In this document: positions 8,466 to 17,724 of the stretch, in pieces
Layout of the letters: the number at the start of each line of letters is the position of its first letter
Numbering within the stretch: position 1 is the stretch's first letter
Source of the DNA: JBCCTX01 sp964468435
GTDB taxonomy: Bacteria > Bacteroidota > Bacteroidia > J057
Assembly: GCA_964468435.1 (NCBI GenBank)
Contig: CAYXVE010000009.1
Span: 1-64,000 of the forward strand
Direction: 5' to 3'
Length of the DNA stretch: 64,000 nucleotides
The notes under the pieces: model-generated
Databases searched by the model: none
The model's input: the letters and a program-made list of their open reading frames with translations, nothing else
Told to the model about the DNA's origin: nothing
Position numbers and translations under genes: made by a program

Positions 8466-10277
8466 ATGGAGCGTATTATACAACTATTGCCAGATGCAAT
8501 AGCGAATCAGATAGCAGCGGGGGAGGTTGTTCAACGTCCTGCCTCAGTTGTGAAGGAGTTACTCGAAAACGCTGTGGATGCTGGAGCAAATCATGTTGAT
8601 TTGATGATCCGTGATGCTGGTAAGGCCCTTATCCAGGTCACGGATACAGGTAGTGGAATGTCTGCTATGGATGCCCGTATGGCATTTGAGCGTCATGCAA
8701 CCTCCAAGATCAAACAGGCTGATGATTTGTATAGAATCAAAACCATGGGGTTCAGGGGAGAAGCTCTGGCTGCTATAGCTGCAGTTAGTCAGGTAAGATT
8801 GCGTACGCGTTTGCAAAGTGAAGAACTCGGTACGGAAATAGACATAGAAGGGAGTGAGATAAAGCGACAGGAAGCTTGTGTAACAGCTCCAGGAAGTGTT
8901 TTTCAAGTCAAGAACATCTTCTTCAATGTACCAGCAAGAAGAAATTTCCTGAAATCCAATCCTGTGGAGACCAGGCATGTCACGAATGAGTTTATCCGGG
9001 TTGCACTTTCAAATACTCATACACATCTTAGTTTTAGGCACAATGATGTGAGTATATACGATTTGCCTTCTGCTAGCCTGAAAGAACGCATCATGGCCAT
9101 TTTTGGATGGGATTTTGATGATAAGCTTCTCTATGTGGAAGAGCATACCGGGTATGTGAGAATTTATGGTTATATCGGCAAGACGAATGTATACCGGAAA
9201 AACCGGGGAGAGCAGTTTTTTTTCGTCAATCAACGCTACATCAAGAGCAACTATCTACATCACGCAGTAGCCAGTTCTTACCAGGATTACATTCCTGAAA
9301 AACACTACCCCTTTTACTGTATTTTCCTCGAAATTGACCCACAGCATGTAGACATTAATATACATCCGACTAAGACAGAGGTGAAGTTTGACGATGAGAA
9401 AACGCTTTATGTGCTACTTCAAAGCATTGTGAACAGAGGTTTGGCAGATATGCATAATACTCCGGAATTTGATTTTGAGGACTCAAGTCTTAAAAACACG
9501 ATTTACAATATACCCCAGTCAGGTAAAGATATTAATCCAGAAGATGAAGAGCTGACTGTCAGTACATTTCCTGTAAAAAACCCCAGTCATAAGTCTTCCA
9601 ACTGGAAAAATCTTTACGCTACCGATCCCCAAACCCTTTCTACAGATTCTTCCAGCGTAACTACAAAAGATCGATTGTTGCTAGGGGATTATATGAGATC
9701 CTGGGAAGATGAGATACAGTTTGTTGAACAATTTCAGGACACCTATATTCTTGCTCAGCGGGCAGATAAATTGTATATTATGCATCAACAGCTCGCTCAT
9801 CAGCGAATCTTGTACGAACGCTTTTTGCGTGCAATGCATGGAAAACGGCTATCTTGCCAACAACTTCTTTTTCCGCAAACGCTCGAACTATCGCAGTCTG
9901 ATATGGCAATTATCAAGACAGCTGAACCTATCCTTACGCAACTGGGTTTTGAAATAAAAGAATTCGGTGAAGAGAGTATTATTATTTACGGTACGCCTGC
10001 TGAGATTTCTACCGCAAAGATCAGAGATATTTTTGAACATATTTTATCCGATATCAAAGAAGTAGGGATGACGAGGATCAGAGAAAAACTCGAGCAAGAG
10101 GTAGCTAAAACGATAGCGCAGCAAAGTGCTGTAAGTACAAATCATAAGCTAAGCCAGATAGAAATGAGACAAATCGCAGAAGATTTATTTCAATGTGATC
10201 TGCCAGCTCATGCTCCTAATGCCAAACCTATATATAAGGTAATTTCAGCAGTAGAACTTGAAGCATATTTTGTATAA
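8466..10277 (+). CDS. mutL: DNA mismatch repair protein MutL
   Basis: Mismatch-repair matchmaker ATPase that couples MutS recognition to strand removal. The 603-residue protein has the GHKL ATPase motifs in order: ELLENAVDAGA (catalytic Glu), DTGSGM, the TSKI motif and GFRGEAL within residues 30-105, then the transducer domain ending in HPTKTEVKFDDE near residue 305. A low-complexity linker covers about 340-415, followed by the C-terminal dimerisation domain. The place where many bacterial MutL proteins carry the endonuclease motif DQHAxxE reads HQQLAHQ (residues 440-446), so the nicking metal site looks degraded. The ATG at 8466 was chosen over a TTG two codons upstream. It leads a run with the rhomboid pair and EEP gene. 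Confidence 0.97.
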   Translation: MERIIQLLPDAIANQIAAGEVVQRPASVVKELLENAVDAGANHVDLMIRDAGKALIQVTDTGSGMSAMDARMAFERHATSKIKQADDLYRIKTMGFRGEALAAIAAVSQVRLRTRLQSEELGTEIDIEGSEIKRQEACVTAPGSVFQVKNIFFNVPARRNFLKSNPVETRHVTNEFIRVALSNTHTHLSFRHNDVSIYDLPSASLKERIMAIFGWDFDDKLLYVEEHTGYVRIYGYIGKTNVYRKNRGEQFFFVNQRYIKSNYLHHAVASSYQDYIPEKHYPFYCIFLEIDPQHVDINIHPTKTEVKFDDEKTLYVLLQSIVNRGLADMHNTPEFDFEDSSLKNTIYNIPQSGKDINPEDEELTVSTFPVKNPSHKSSNWKNLYATDPQTLSTDSSSVTTKDRLLLGDYMRSWEDEIQFVEQFQDTYILAQRADKLYIMHQQLAHQRILYERFLRAMHGKRLSCQQLLFPQTLELSQSDMAIIKTAEPILTQLGFEIKEFGEESIIIYGTPAEISTAKIRDIFEHILSDIKEVGMTRIREKLEQEVAKTIAQQSAVSTNHKLSQIEMRQIAEDLFQCDLPAHAPNAKPIYKVISAVELEAYFV

Positions 10278-10356
10278 ATTCTAGAAGTTTCAAACAATGT
10301 TATTGGTCTGTTTATTATTAGTAAAATAAGTACAGGTCAAAAATGTAGATGATATT

Positions 10357-10983
10357 ATGTTAAATAGACTTACACCCGTAGTAAAGAATATTTTATTTGC
10401 CAATGTGGCTGTATTCATATTGATGATGGTGGGACCGATCAGAGAAAATTTGTGGCAGTATTTTGCCCTTTTTAAAACCGATCTTGTCATTCAGCATGAT
10501 CCACGTTTCTTAGGGATGTTCCAACCCGTTCAGATTGTAACCCACTTCTTCAATCATGCTGGAATTATGCATATATTTTTTAATATGTTTATTTTTGCAC
10601 TGATTGGACCTGGTGTGGAAATGGTTCTGGGAAATGAGCGGTTCCTGAAGTTTTATTTGTTTTGTGGCGTATTGGGAGGTGTACTGATTGCACTATTCGA
10701 TCCATCCAGTGGTCCTGTAGTAGGAGCATCAGGGGCTATTTACGGAGTAATGGTAGCCTTCGCGATGTTTTTTCCTCGTGAAAAATTCTATTTATATTTT
10801 CTTGTGCCCATAGAAGCTAGATGGCTGGTAATCGGAGTAGGTGTATTTTCACTTTTTATGGTAGTCAGGCAATTTATGGGAGAACCTATAGGAGGTAATG
10901 TTTCGCATTTTGGACACCTGGCAGGAATGGTCGCAGCCATATCATTCTTTTATTTGAGAAGATGGCTACCTTTTCTGCAATAA
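10357..10983 (+). CDS. Rhomboid family intramembrane serine protease
   Basis: A 208-residue polytopic membrane protein with the catalytic features of an active rhomboid: Ser125 in VVGASGAIYG, His184 in SHFGHLAG, and the oxyanion-hole HxxxN pair His72 and Asn76 in the second transmembrane helix (MHIFFNMFIF). About six transmembrane helices are predicted by eye, the minimal GlpG-like core. Rhomboids cleave transmembrane substrates within the inner membrane; no substrate is suggested here. It lies 79 nt after mutL and 13 nt before a second, degenerate rhomboid, an arrangement I recall from other Bacteroidota. Confidence 0.93.
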   Translation: MLNRLTPVVKNILFANVAVFILMMVGPIRENLWQYFALFKTDLVIQHDPRFLGMFQPVQIVTHFFNHAGIMHIFFNMFIFALIGPGVEMVLGNERFLKFYLFCGVLGGVLIALFDPSSGPVVGASGAIYGVMVAFAMFFPREKFYLYFLVPIEARWLVIGVGVFSLFMVVRQFMGEPIGGNVSHFGHLAGMVAAISFFYLRRWLPFLQ

Positions 10984-10996
10984 TTCAGCATAGCAT

Positions 10997-11929
10997 ATGG
11001 AAATTAACAGACAAATAAAATCCTTTCTCAATCTTTACCAAACAGCAGGCTGGGTAATCATCTTTATGCTGGGTGGATTGATCCTACAAGGACTGATCTG
11101 GATATCTGTGTCGACTTACCCAAATCATGCAGAAGTATACCAGAGTATCATAGAATATCTCGTACTTCCCTCTCAGGTACGAGACTTCATCTACAAACCC
11201 TGGACGCTTATTACGTATGTTTTCTTTTGGGATCATGTGGGTAGCCAACTATTGCGAATTCTGTTTGACGCAGCTTTTATATGGCTATTTTTGCGTATTT
11301 ATCAACAGATGCTGGGCGATATATCAGCCAAAAGAATCCTTTTTCTGATAGTTCCGACAATTGCTTTACTCACGCTTACCATTTGTGGAATACTTCCGAT
11401 TATCGGAAATGGTCTTCCCCCTATGAATATTTCCGGTATTGCTCCGGTAATGGTTTTTATGGCGGTAGCATGTGCTACATTGGTTCCCGATTATCCTATT
11501 CAGTTATTTCTGCTTGGACGTGTAAAAATCAAATGGGTCGTGCTGGTCTTAGTGCTGATAGAGCTGTCCGCAGTTGCCTTTACGCCGTTGGGAATCGCTG
11601 TTTCTATCGGAGCTTTGCTGGGCTTTCTCCATGTTCAAATGCTTAAGAAAGGTACTGATGTTACAGAACTAGTATGGTCATACTACCAGGATAAAACAAC
11701 CCGCACTTCCGTAAATCCTACACGGATAAAAGTGAAATATGGCGGAAAATTCAATACATCAAATGATGAAATTCGGAAAAAGCGCAATTATTCAAAAGAC
11801 AATGAGATTCCGCAAGAGATAATTGATAGCTTGCTGGATAAAATTTCAGAAAAGGGGTATGATAGCTTGAGTAGAGAAGAGAAGGAATTGCTTTTCAAAG
11901 CTTCGAGTCAAAAGGAAGATGATAAATAA
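10997..11929 (+). CDS. Rhomboid-like protein, probably catalytically inactive
   Basis: A 310-residue protein with a rhomboid-like membrane core (residues about 15-215) and a cytosolic C-terminal tail ending in the motif IDSLLDKISEKGYDSLSREE, typical of the tail domain on Bacteroidota rhomboids (DUF6576-like). YKPWTLITYVF near residue 66 matches the family entrance to transmembrane helix 2. Aligning by eye, the HxxxN motif of helix 2 is replaced (RILFD, residues 87-91), a Ser remains in NISGIAP (Ser146) but without the GxS context, and the catalytic His of the last helix is replaced by Val202 in IAVSIGALLG. I infer a pseudoprotease. It follows the active rhomboid by 13 nt and overlaps the next gene by 11 nt. 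Confidence 0.85.
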   Translation: MEINRQIKSFLNLYQTAGWVIIFMLGGLILQGLIWISVSTYPNHAEVYQSIIEYLVLPSQVRDFIYKPWTLITYVFFWDHVGSQLLRILFDAAFIWLFLRIYQQMLGDISAKRILFLIVPTIALLTLTICGILPIIGNGLPPMNISGIAPVMVFMAVACATLVPDYPIQLFLLGRVKIKWVVLVLVLIELSAVAFTPLGIAVSIGALLGFLHVQMLKKGTDVTELVWSYYQDKTTRTSVNPTRIKVKYGGKFNTSNDEIRKKRNYSKDNEIPQEIIDSLLDKISEKGYDSLSREEKELLFKASSQKEDDK

Positions 11930-12986
11930 GATTCTGTTTTTTATTTTCAGACTGCTATATATCCTTGTTTGTGTGATTACGTTTCTGGGATTTATGGCTC
12001 CTTATGTTCCCATTAAGTGGCTGCCAACTCTTCAGCTCATTCCCATTTTTATACCTTATCTCATTCCGATACATATTTTGGGGGTGATTGTGATCTCCTG
12101 GAAAAACTGGCGTCTCAGATCCGTAGCTATCATCTGCCTGGGGATCTGTATCTGGATTACTTCCTTCGAATTTAGATTTAATTTTTCAGGCCCTAAGCAA
12201 AATAGTGCAACTGACCTGAGGGTAGTATCATATAATGTGGAAAGTTTTCACTACCGCCCTGAAAAATACCTCGATACACTATCTTCAATTTTCTCAAAAA
12301 TGCATCCTGATCTTATCTGCTTCCAGGAATTCAACAATAAGAAGGATAAATCAGGTATAGAATTCCTGGCAGTTCTATCTGACAGGCTGCAACTCCCTTA
12401 CAGAACTTTTTACAATGTATCGGGTAGTGTGGGAGGAGCAATATTATCAAAATATCCCATAGTGGAAGATGAACGCCTTTATGGATCTAAGACGGGAGCT
12501 AATATTGGCATGTGGGCAATTGTAGAGACTCCCGAAAGGCGTGTCGGAGTGTATAATTTGCACTTGGCTTCCTACAGGTTTGGGTCTTCTTATTCTAAAC
12601 ATAAAAGGAAACATCAAAATTATCCATTCAAATCTTTATTTTTGTTTATCTGGGAACGTGCCTTTGAAGTCATTCCCGAACAAGAGCGAATGGCATATAT
12701 CATCTTTGAACATGCAACCCGCCATCAAGGCAATATTATCATCTCTGGTGATATGAATTCTGTGCCCTATACGCGAATTCCCGTGAAATTTAGAAAAGAG
12801 TTTCAGGACAGCTATCTGGTAGCAGGTAGATATTATGGTATGACTTATCCTATGATCGGGCCTTTTGGTATGAGAATAGACTACCAGTTCAGCTCTACTT
12901 CACTCAGAATATCCGGTCATCAGATTCTCCCCATTCACATCTCGGATCACTACCCCATTGTGGTGGATTATCAGTTTGTTGATTAA
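11919..12986 (+). CDS. Endonuclease/exonuclease/phosphatase family protein
   Basis: A 355-residue protein with three N-terminal membrane-spanning segments (residues 1-90) followed by an EEP-fold hydrolase domain. Characteristic motifs are VVSYNVESF near residue 102, DLICFQEF near residue 135 (metal-binding Glu), SGDMNSVPYT near residue 278 and the final SDHYPIVVDY near residue 343 with the catalytic Asp-His. The family cleaves phosphodiester bonds in nucleic acids, phospholipids or phosphoinositides; membrane anchoring makes an envelope role more likely than DNA repair, but the substrate is unknown. The start overlaps the rhomboid-like gene by 11 nt, so the two are likely translated together. 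Confidence 0.9.
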   Translation: MINKILFFIFRLLYILVCVITFLGFMAPYVPIKWLPTLQLIPIFIPYLIPIHILGVIVISWKNWRLRSVAIICLGICIWITSFEFRFNFSGPKQNSATDLRVVSYNVESFHYRPEKYLDTLSSIFSKMHPDLICFQEFNNKKDKSGIEFLAVLSDRLQLPYRTFYNVSGSVGGAILSKYPIVEDERLYGSKTGANIGMWAIVETPERRVGVYNLHLASYRFGSSYSKHKRKHQNYPFKSLFLFIWERAFEVIPEQERMAYIIFEHATRHQGNIIISGDMNSVPYTRIPVKFRKEFQDSYLVAGRYYGMTYPMIGPFGMRIDYQFSSTSLRISGHQILPIHISDHYPIVVDYQFVD

Positions 12987-13032
12987 TAGGTATGCATGAT
13001 CAATTCATCAACCTTGCTGCACTTTTCAATCA

Positions 13033-13054
13033 ATCATGTTCAGGGATACATGAT
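13033..13054. terminator. Short hairpin after the EEP gene
   Basis: A perfect 7-bp inverted repeat (ATCATGT and ACATGAT) around an 8-nt loop, 47 nt after the EEP gene stop. There is no strong T-run after it, so its role as a terminator is only a suggestion. Confidence 0.22.
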
Positions 13055-13140
13055 AATTTCAATCTAAAACATACGTCTTTGTGATGTGATCGTATTAGAG
13101 GTAAAAAAACAGTTGATAAGAGATTATTTGCATAAACTTG

Positions 13141-13166
13141 CTAGGCGGTTAATTTTACCTGCCTAG
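13141..13166. promoter_or_regulatory. Hairpin or operator-like repeat upstream of the histidine kinase
   Basis: CTAGGCGG and CTGCCTAG face each other around a 10-nt spacer: an 8-bp stem with one G-T wobble, the most GC-rich element in this AT-rich spacer. It ends 38 nt before the kinase ATG and is followed by a long A-run and then a short T-run. It could be an operator, a leader hairpin, or a terminator read on the minus strand. Confidence 0.3.
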
Positions 13167-13204
13167 AGAAAAAAAATATTTTTCACTGGCTAATTCGCAA
13201 CTCA

Positions 13205-15412
13205 ATGAAATATTTCGTTGTCTGCCTGGGTTTGATACTGTATTCCAAGCTATATGCATGGACTGTGTTTCAGCAGGATGCTACTGCATTTACGACAAGA
13301 CTTGAGGAGGCAAACCAGGATAATATATCAGCCAGTGAGTTGATTTCTGTTAGACCTATAGAAGCCATTCGCTTTGCTGAAAGTGCCCTTCGGCACATAG
13401 GCGTGATCAAGCGCAATGGATATCTGGTGGAAGGCAGTCTATCTACCATATCTAGAAACAAAGTACTGTATACAGAAATACAGAGCAATTACATACTTGC
13501 CAAGGCTTATCAGGAGCTTACTGACTATGGAAGAGCTGTCAAGTACATGCAATCTGCTTTGAAGCTGGCACAGGATAATTACTATACCGACTTTGTGGAG
13601 CAGTTACGGGTTGAAATCAACGAACTACGACTTCTTGAAGCGGAAAACAAAAAAGGGTTGGCGAAAGCCTTCCTGGGGGCTAAGCGCGCTTTACAAGATA
13701 TTGTCAAGAATGAAGATGTTCAATCTATGACAGGAGATCTGAGTAAAGTCCGTATGGATATACATGAGAGACGCGCTGAGACTTTTGAGAAGGAGGGTGA
13801 TATTGAGAATGCGATCAATAATTTTCTCATTGCACTGGAGCTTGCAGATAAGGTAGCTGATACACTTAGAATTAGTGATTATCAGAATAAAATAGCAGCG
13901 CTCAAGCTCAAAAATGGAGATATCCGGGAAGCAAGATTGTTTGCTGAAGACATCTCAGTAGTAGATGCAGAGAAAAAGGAGATTAATAGGGATGATGCAG
14001 AAACGCTCAATCCCTTGCTTCCACGTATCCATTTAGATTTAGAATCCATGCCATCACCTGATAATACTCAGGCGAAACCTACCGGGGAAATTCCACCTCG
14101 TAATATATCTTCAGAAGATATTACAGCGTATAAGGTGCTGGCTGATCGTCTGAAGGCATCGGGAGATTACGAAGGTGCCCTGAGTACACTCAATGAATAT
14201 GCAGCACAAGCTGCCAATATGCAGGCATTGTTGAGGAGAAGAATCGAAGACTCTATAAGCACTTCCAGAAAGATAGATTCTACTCGTAGGGTGATCGATA
14301 GCCTGAAGATTAAGAACAAAGAGGGCGAATTGGAGCTACAGACCAAAAATTTTCTCATACAACAGAAAAAGCGTCAATTATCTTATTTTATTATGGGTGG
14401 AGCAGCCATAGTTGCCATTGCATTGTTGTTGTATTTGTTGTTTATGTTTCAGCGCCGGGCCAACCGTAAGTTGCAGCAGGCTTATGTTGAGCTAAATAAA
14501 GCACATGAAAAGTTGAAATCTGCTCAGGCCCAGCTAGTCGAATCAGAAAAAATGGCCTCAATAGGACAACTTACTGCCGGGATTGCCCATGAAATCAATA
14601 ATCCTGTAAACTTTATTTCGGGAAATATTTCTCCTCTTAAAAGAGATATTGCCGATGTGTCTGAATTGATCAAGAAGTTGGAGGCATATATTAGTAGCAA
14701 GCTTGAGTCACCTGTGAATCAGAAGGCAATACTTTCTCTTAAAGAAGACTATGACTATCCCTTTGTCATGGAAGAAATTATAGATCTGATCCATGGTATA
14801 GAAGAGGGAGCATTTCGTACAGCGGAAATCGTCAAAGGACTCCGCAACTTTGCGCGAATGGATGAGGACGTACCTAAATGGTATGATGTAAGAGTAGGGC
14901 TGGATTCTACGCTTTCACTTTTGAAGCACAAGATAGAAAACATTGAAATGGTCAAGGAGTATGGTGAAATCCCCGAAATACTTTGCCTGCCAGGCAAGCT
15001 CAATCAGGTATTCATGAATGTATTGATTAATGCCATTCAAGCGATGCCACAGGGTGGGGAGATTGTGATCAAGACACAGAGCTTAATGCCGGATGAGGTA
15101 GGTGAAAAAAATGTTCAGCCGGGTGACTACGTGAAAGTCAGTATAATAGATCAGGGTACAGGGATTCCCGAAGAGATCAGGGTTAAGGTATTCGATCCAT
15201 TTTTCACCACGAAAGATGTAGGTATTGGTACAGGTCTGGGTCTATCGATAAGTAAGGGAATCATCGATCAGCATCAAGGTGAGATCACTATTCAAGATAA
15301 CGACCAGCATGGTACTACCGTGACAATACTTTTACCAGTTAATTTAGAAGTGAGTGGACAAGCAAACTCTACTGCAAATCTGCAACAAATGGAAGAAAAT
15401 GCGGATACTTAA
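13205..15412 (+). CDS. Membrane sensor histidine kinase with TPR-like sensor region
   Basis: A 735-residue two-component sensor. A signal-anchor N-terminus is followed by a helical periplasmic region (about 25-390) with TPR-like repeats (for example YILAKAYQELTDYGRAVKYM and DIENAINNFLIALELADK), a coiled segment, a transmembrane helix near residues 395-415 (MGGAAIVAIALLLYLLFMF), a coiled coil, and the kinase core. The H-box GIAHEINNPVNF has phospho-acceptor His462. The ATPase domain shows the N-box (NVLINAIQAM), G1 (DQGTGIP), F (PFFTTKD) and G2 (GTGLGLSISKG) motifs. Architecture resembles Bacteroidota TPR kinases that lack a fused receiver. The nearest full response regulator is the sigma-54 activator at 17725, three genes on; pairing is plausible but unproven. 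Confidence 0.95.
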   Translation: MKYFVVCLGLILYSKLYAWTVFQQDATAFTTRLEEANQDNISASELISVRPIEAIRFAESALRHIGVIKRNGYLVEGSLSTISRNKVLYTEIQSNYILAKAYQELTDYGRAVKYMQSALKLAQDNYYTDFVEQLRVEINELRLLEAENKKGLAKAFLGAKRALQDIVKNEDVQSMTGDLSKVRMDIHERRAETFEKEGDIENAINNFLIALELADKVADTLRISDYQNKIAALKLKNGDIREARLFAEDISVVDAEKKEINRDDAETLNPLLPRIHLDLESMPSPDNTQAKPTGEIPPRNISSEDITAYKVLADRLKASGDYEGALSTLNEYAAQAANMQALLRRRIEDSISTSRKIDSTRRVIDSLKIKNKEGELELQTKNFLIQQKKRQLSYFIMGGAAIVAIALLLYLLFMFQRRANRKLQQAYVELNKAHEKLKSAQAQLVESEKMASIGQLTAGIAHEINNPVNFISGNISPLKRDIADVSELIKKLEAYISSKLESPVNQKAILSLKEDYDYPFVMEEIIDLIHGIEEGAFRTAEIVKGLRNFARMDEDVPKWYDVRVGLDSTLSLLKHKIENIEMVKEYGEIPEILCLPGKLNQVFMNVLINAIQAMPQGGEIVIKTQSLMPDEVGEKNVQPGDYVKVSIIDQGTGIPEEIRVKVFDPFFTTKDVGIGTGLGLSISKGIIDQHQGEITIQDNDQHGTTVTILLPVNLEVSGQANSTANLQQMEENADT

Positions 15413-15450
15413 AACTTTTGTTAAAGAATTAGTATCCAGACAATCATTTT

Positions 15451-15639
15451 TTATGCCTGCGTGTTTTGCTTTTCCTGTATCGCACGTACTTTTTGATCCA
15501 AAGATCTGATGACAGGTTCATTAATCTTTTCAGGAGTAATTTTTACGCCTTTGGTTTTTGGATTGGTTTTCAGTCTGAATCTACGCTTCTCAGCTCTCGA
15601 ACGTAGTTTTAACTTTTTTGTCGTGAATTTTTTCCCCAT
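15451..15639 (-). CDS. Small highly basic protein, unknown function
   Basis: A 62-residue protein, about one third Lys/Arg, concentrated in the first 40 residues (MGKKFTTKKLKLRSRAEKRR). It has no signal peptide or membrane segment. The charge suggests binding to RNA, ribosomes or DNA, but I do not recognise a family. It fills the space between the convergent kinase gene and gldB, has an ATG start at 15639 and lies 81 nt downstream of gldB on the same strand. Confidence 0.6.
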   Translation of the reverse strand: MGKKFTTKKLKLRSRAEKRRFRLKTNPKTKGVKITPEKINEPVIRSLDQKVRAIQEKQNTQA

Positions 15640-15720
15640 GATTTCCGCTTGTCTTTTCAGATAGATGGCAAATATAGGCTATTTATCTGTAAAAGGAAAA
15701 ATGAATATTGGTAATTTCAT

Positions 15721-16797
15721 TCAGGGATTTGGCCGGTATCTGGCTTCTTTAAAGATGTTATTGTAATCAGTCATTTTACAGAGCTGTGGCAGGGATACTT
15801 CAGGATGACGCTTTTTGTAGGCCTTTACAATCTTCCATCCTATATATTGCCCTATCCTGGGGGGAGCCTCCTGAGAGATATGTGCAGAATAGGGTTTATT
15901 GCCCAGATAATCGCGATGTACTACAAAGTCTGTATCATATAGATGTGAGATGATATCCTTGTAAAGAAATGCTTCGTATTCTTCTGCCCAAGTTAATTGT
16001 TCAGAGCTGTAATACAATTTGAGTGAATCCGGTGTTTCAGGTAGAAGCTGATCGACAAAATATTGTTTGATTCCACTCTGTATAAGCTTGTCCAAAAGCG
16101 TTGGCTGGCTTCCAGGATCTACAGGTATTACCATCCCCTCAGCGAGTGCCGAGATCAGTACAACATCCATGTATTCAGGTTGAAATTGCCTACGAATGTA
16201 CTGAGGTATATTTACGGGATAATAGGGGAAATTCTCACCCATAAAATAATGTAAACCCAGGCCAATATATTCAGGCAAGACCTGTAGTTGGTCTACCGTG
16301 CGGATGGAAGCATCAGGTATATATCCATTGGCAAATGTACGGAAAGCAGGTATTTCCAGTGAATCAATTGAGAAGTGGTAGATCAATCTTTTAATAGGAG
16401 GAGATAACCGATCGCTGAAGTCATAATTCTCAGGGAACACGACTTGTATCGTGTCCAAAAGTTGGTACATACTACTGTCCTGAAGTAGGGTACATATATT
16501 ATGGGCCACCAGACTATCCATTATCGATGAATCCATGGGCCTGATTTCACTTTGATAAGGTATGCCGAGTAGCTGAAGATAAAATTCACAGTCTGACTTG
16601 AGATATTGTTCATAAGCTGTATATATATCCATGGTAGAGTCCTCATGTAGAGCTTTGGCACATGTATACATTTGAGAATCAAGGCGTTTGAAATCGAGTT
16701 CATATTCGATCACACTCAAATCAATCTGCTGATTTTGTTGGCAAGCTGTAAGCAAGTATCCGAATATTCCCAGGAATAATATAATTCGTGTGTTCAT
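15721..16797 (-). CDS. gldB: Gliding motility lipoprotein GldB
   Basis: A 358-residue lipoprotein with lipobox LTAC (lipidated Cys19). It has the GldB pattern: an N-terminal RLD motif (YELDFKRLDSQMY near residue 31), the central GLGLHYFMGENFPYYPV near residue 175 and the C-terminal PPRIGQYIGWKIVKAY near residue 315. GldB is an essential gliding-motility lipoprotein in Flavobacterium johnsoniae, and homologues are also found in non-gliding Bacteroidota. It supports the presence of a gliding or T9SS apparatus in this organism. It is transcribed away from the PorT-like barrel gene, which starts 84 nt away on the other strand. Confidence 0.88.
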   Translation of the reverse strand: MNTRIILFLGIFGYLLTACQQNQQIDLSVIEYELDFKRLDSQMYTCAKALHEDSTMDIYTAYEQYLKSDCEFYLQLLGIPYQSEIRPMDSSIMDSLVAHNICTLLQDSSMYQLLDTIQVVFPENYDFSDRLSPPIKRLIYHFSIDSLEIPAFRTFANGYIPDASIRTVDQLQVLPEYIGLGLHYFMGENFPYYPVNIPQYIRRQFQPEYMDVVLISALAEGMVIPVDPGSQPTLLDKLIQSGIKQYFVDQLLPETPDSLKLYYSSEQLTWAEEYEAFLYKDIISHLYDTDFVVHRDYLGNKPYSAHISQEAPPRIGQYIGWKIVKAYKKRHPEVSLPQLCKMTDYNNIFKEARYRPNP

Positions 16798-16881
16798 ATC
16801 GTGATTATTTATCTTTTAATAACAGGCTAAAATCATACCTTGATTGAATTTTCTTATATTAGTCGCAAAATTTAAACAGAT

Positions 16882-17553
16882 ATGAAAAAATTATTGTTTG
16901 CTGCAATGCTATTGGGTAGTACGATAGTAACTACTCAGGCACAGGAATTCAAAATTGGATTTAAACTTAATCCGCTCATCGGATTTGTCTCCCAGACAGA
17001 TGAAGATGGCAATGAGTTAGACGACAGAAATGTAGGTGCCAGGGTAGGATGGATGTATGGTATTGTTGCGGATTATCGTTTGACAGATAACTATGGTATA
17101 CATACGGGATTTACGATTGTCAATAAGGGTTTTACAGAAGAATTTTCACGTGATACCTTGTTGGTGAGTGACCAAAATATACGTGTAACGAGCATTGAAA
17201 TCCCTGTTACTGCCCTTTTACGCTCTAATGAGATTACCAATGGATTATATTTCAAAGGTTATTTTGGTCTTTCACTAGATGTTAATATCGGATATAGAAA
17301 CGAATACACCGGTTCTCATCCTTTTCAACAACAAAATGAAAATGGGACCCTCACTGGAGGTGGAAGAGTTAGAAATTTAGGATTAACCTTTGTGGTAGGT
17401 CCAGGAATAGACTGGGAAACAGGTGCAGGGACAATGGGACTTGGCGTTACTTTTCACCAAGGGCTGACTGATATCAATAGTGATAAGAATACGGGAAATG
17501 ATATTGACATCAAGCCTCGATATATATCTTTTGATGTTGCGTATTATTTTTAG
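16882..17553 (+). CDS. PorT-like outer membrane beta-barrel protein
   Basis: A 223-residue protein with signal peptide (KKLLFAAMLLGSTIVTTQAQ) and alternating beta-strand pattern through to a C-terminal aromatic residue (ISFDVAYYF), typical of small eight-stranded Bacteroidota barrels. Strand-like pieces include FKIGFKLNPLIGF, YGIHTGFTIVNKGF, FKGYFGLSLDVNIG and MGLGVTFHQGL. The superfamily includes PorT/SprT of the T9SS, but many paralogues have no known function, so no specific role is claimed. It stands alone between gldB (divergent) and the sigma-54 regulator 171 nt downstream. Confidence 0.85.
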   Translation: MKKLLFAAMLLGSTIVTTQAQEFKIGFKLNPLIGFVSQTDEDGNELDDRNVGARVGWMYGIVADYRLTDNYGIHTGFTIVNKGFTEEFSRDTLLVSDQNIRVTSIEIPVTALLRSNEITNGLYFKGYFGLSLDVNIGYRNEYTGSHPFQQQNENGTLTGGGRVRNLGLTFVVGPGIDWETGAGTMGLGVTFHQGLTDINSDKNTGNDIDIKPRYISFDVAYYF

Positions 17554-17724
17554 CAAAATAGATGATCTCAACGTTTACAATCATTGTGCAAATACTTTGA
17601 TATTTTGGCGATTGCATTCATACTGCTCAACTTTGTCATTCATTAAATGTCGAGAAAATATTACATGGTAGTTGAAATTTTAAACAGTATTAACTAACAT
17701 TGTATATAAAATAAGACAGTATAA

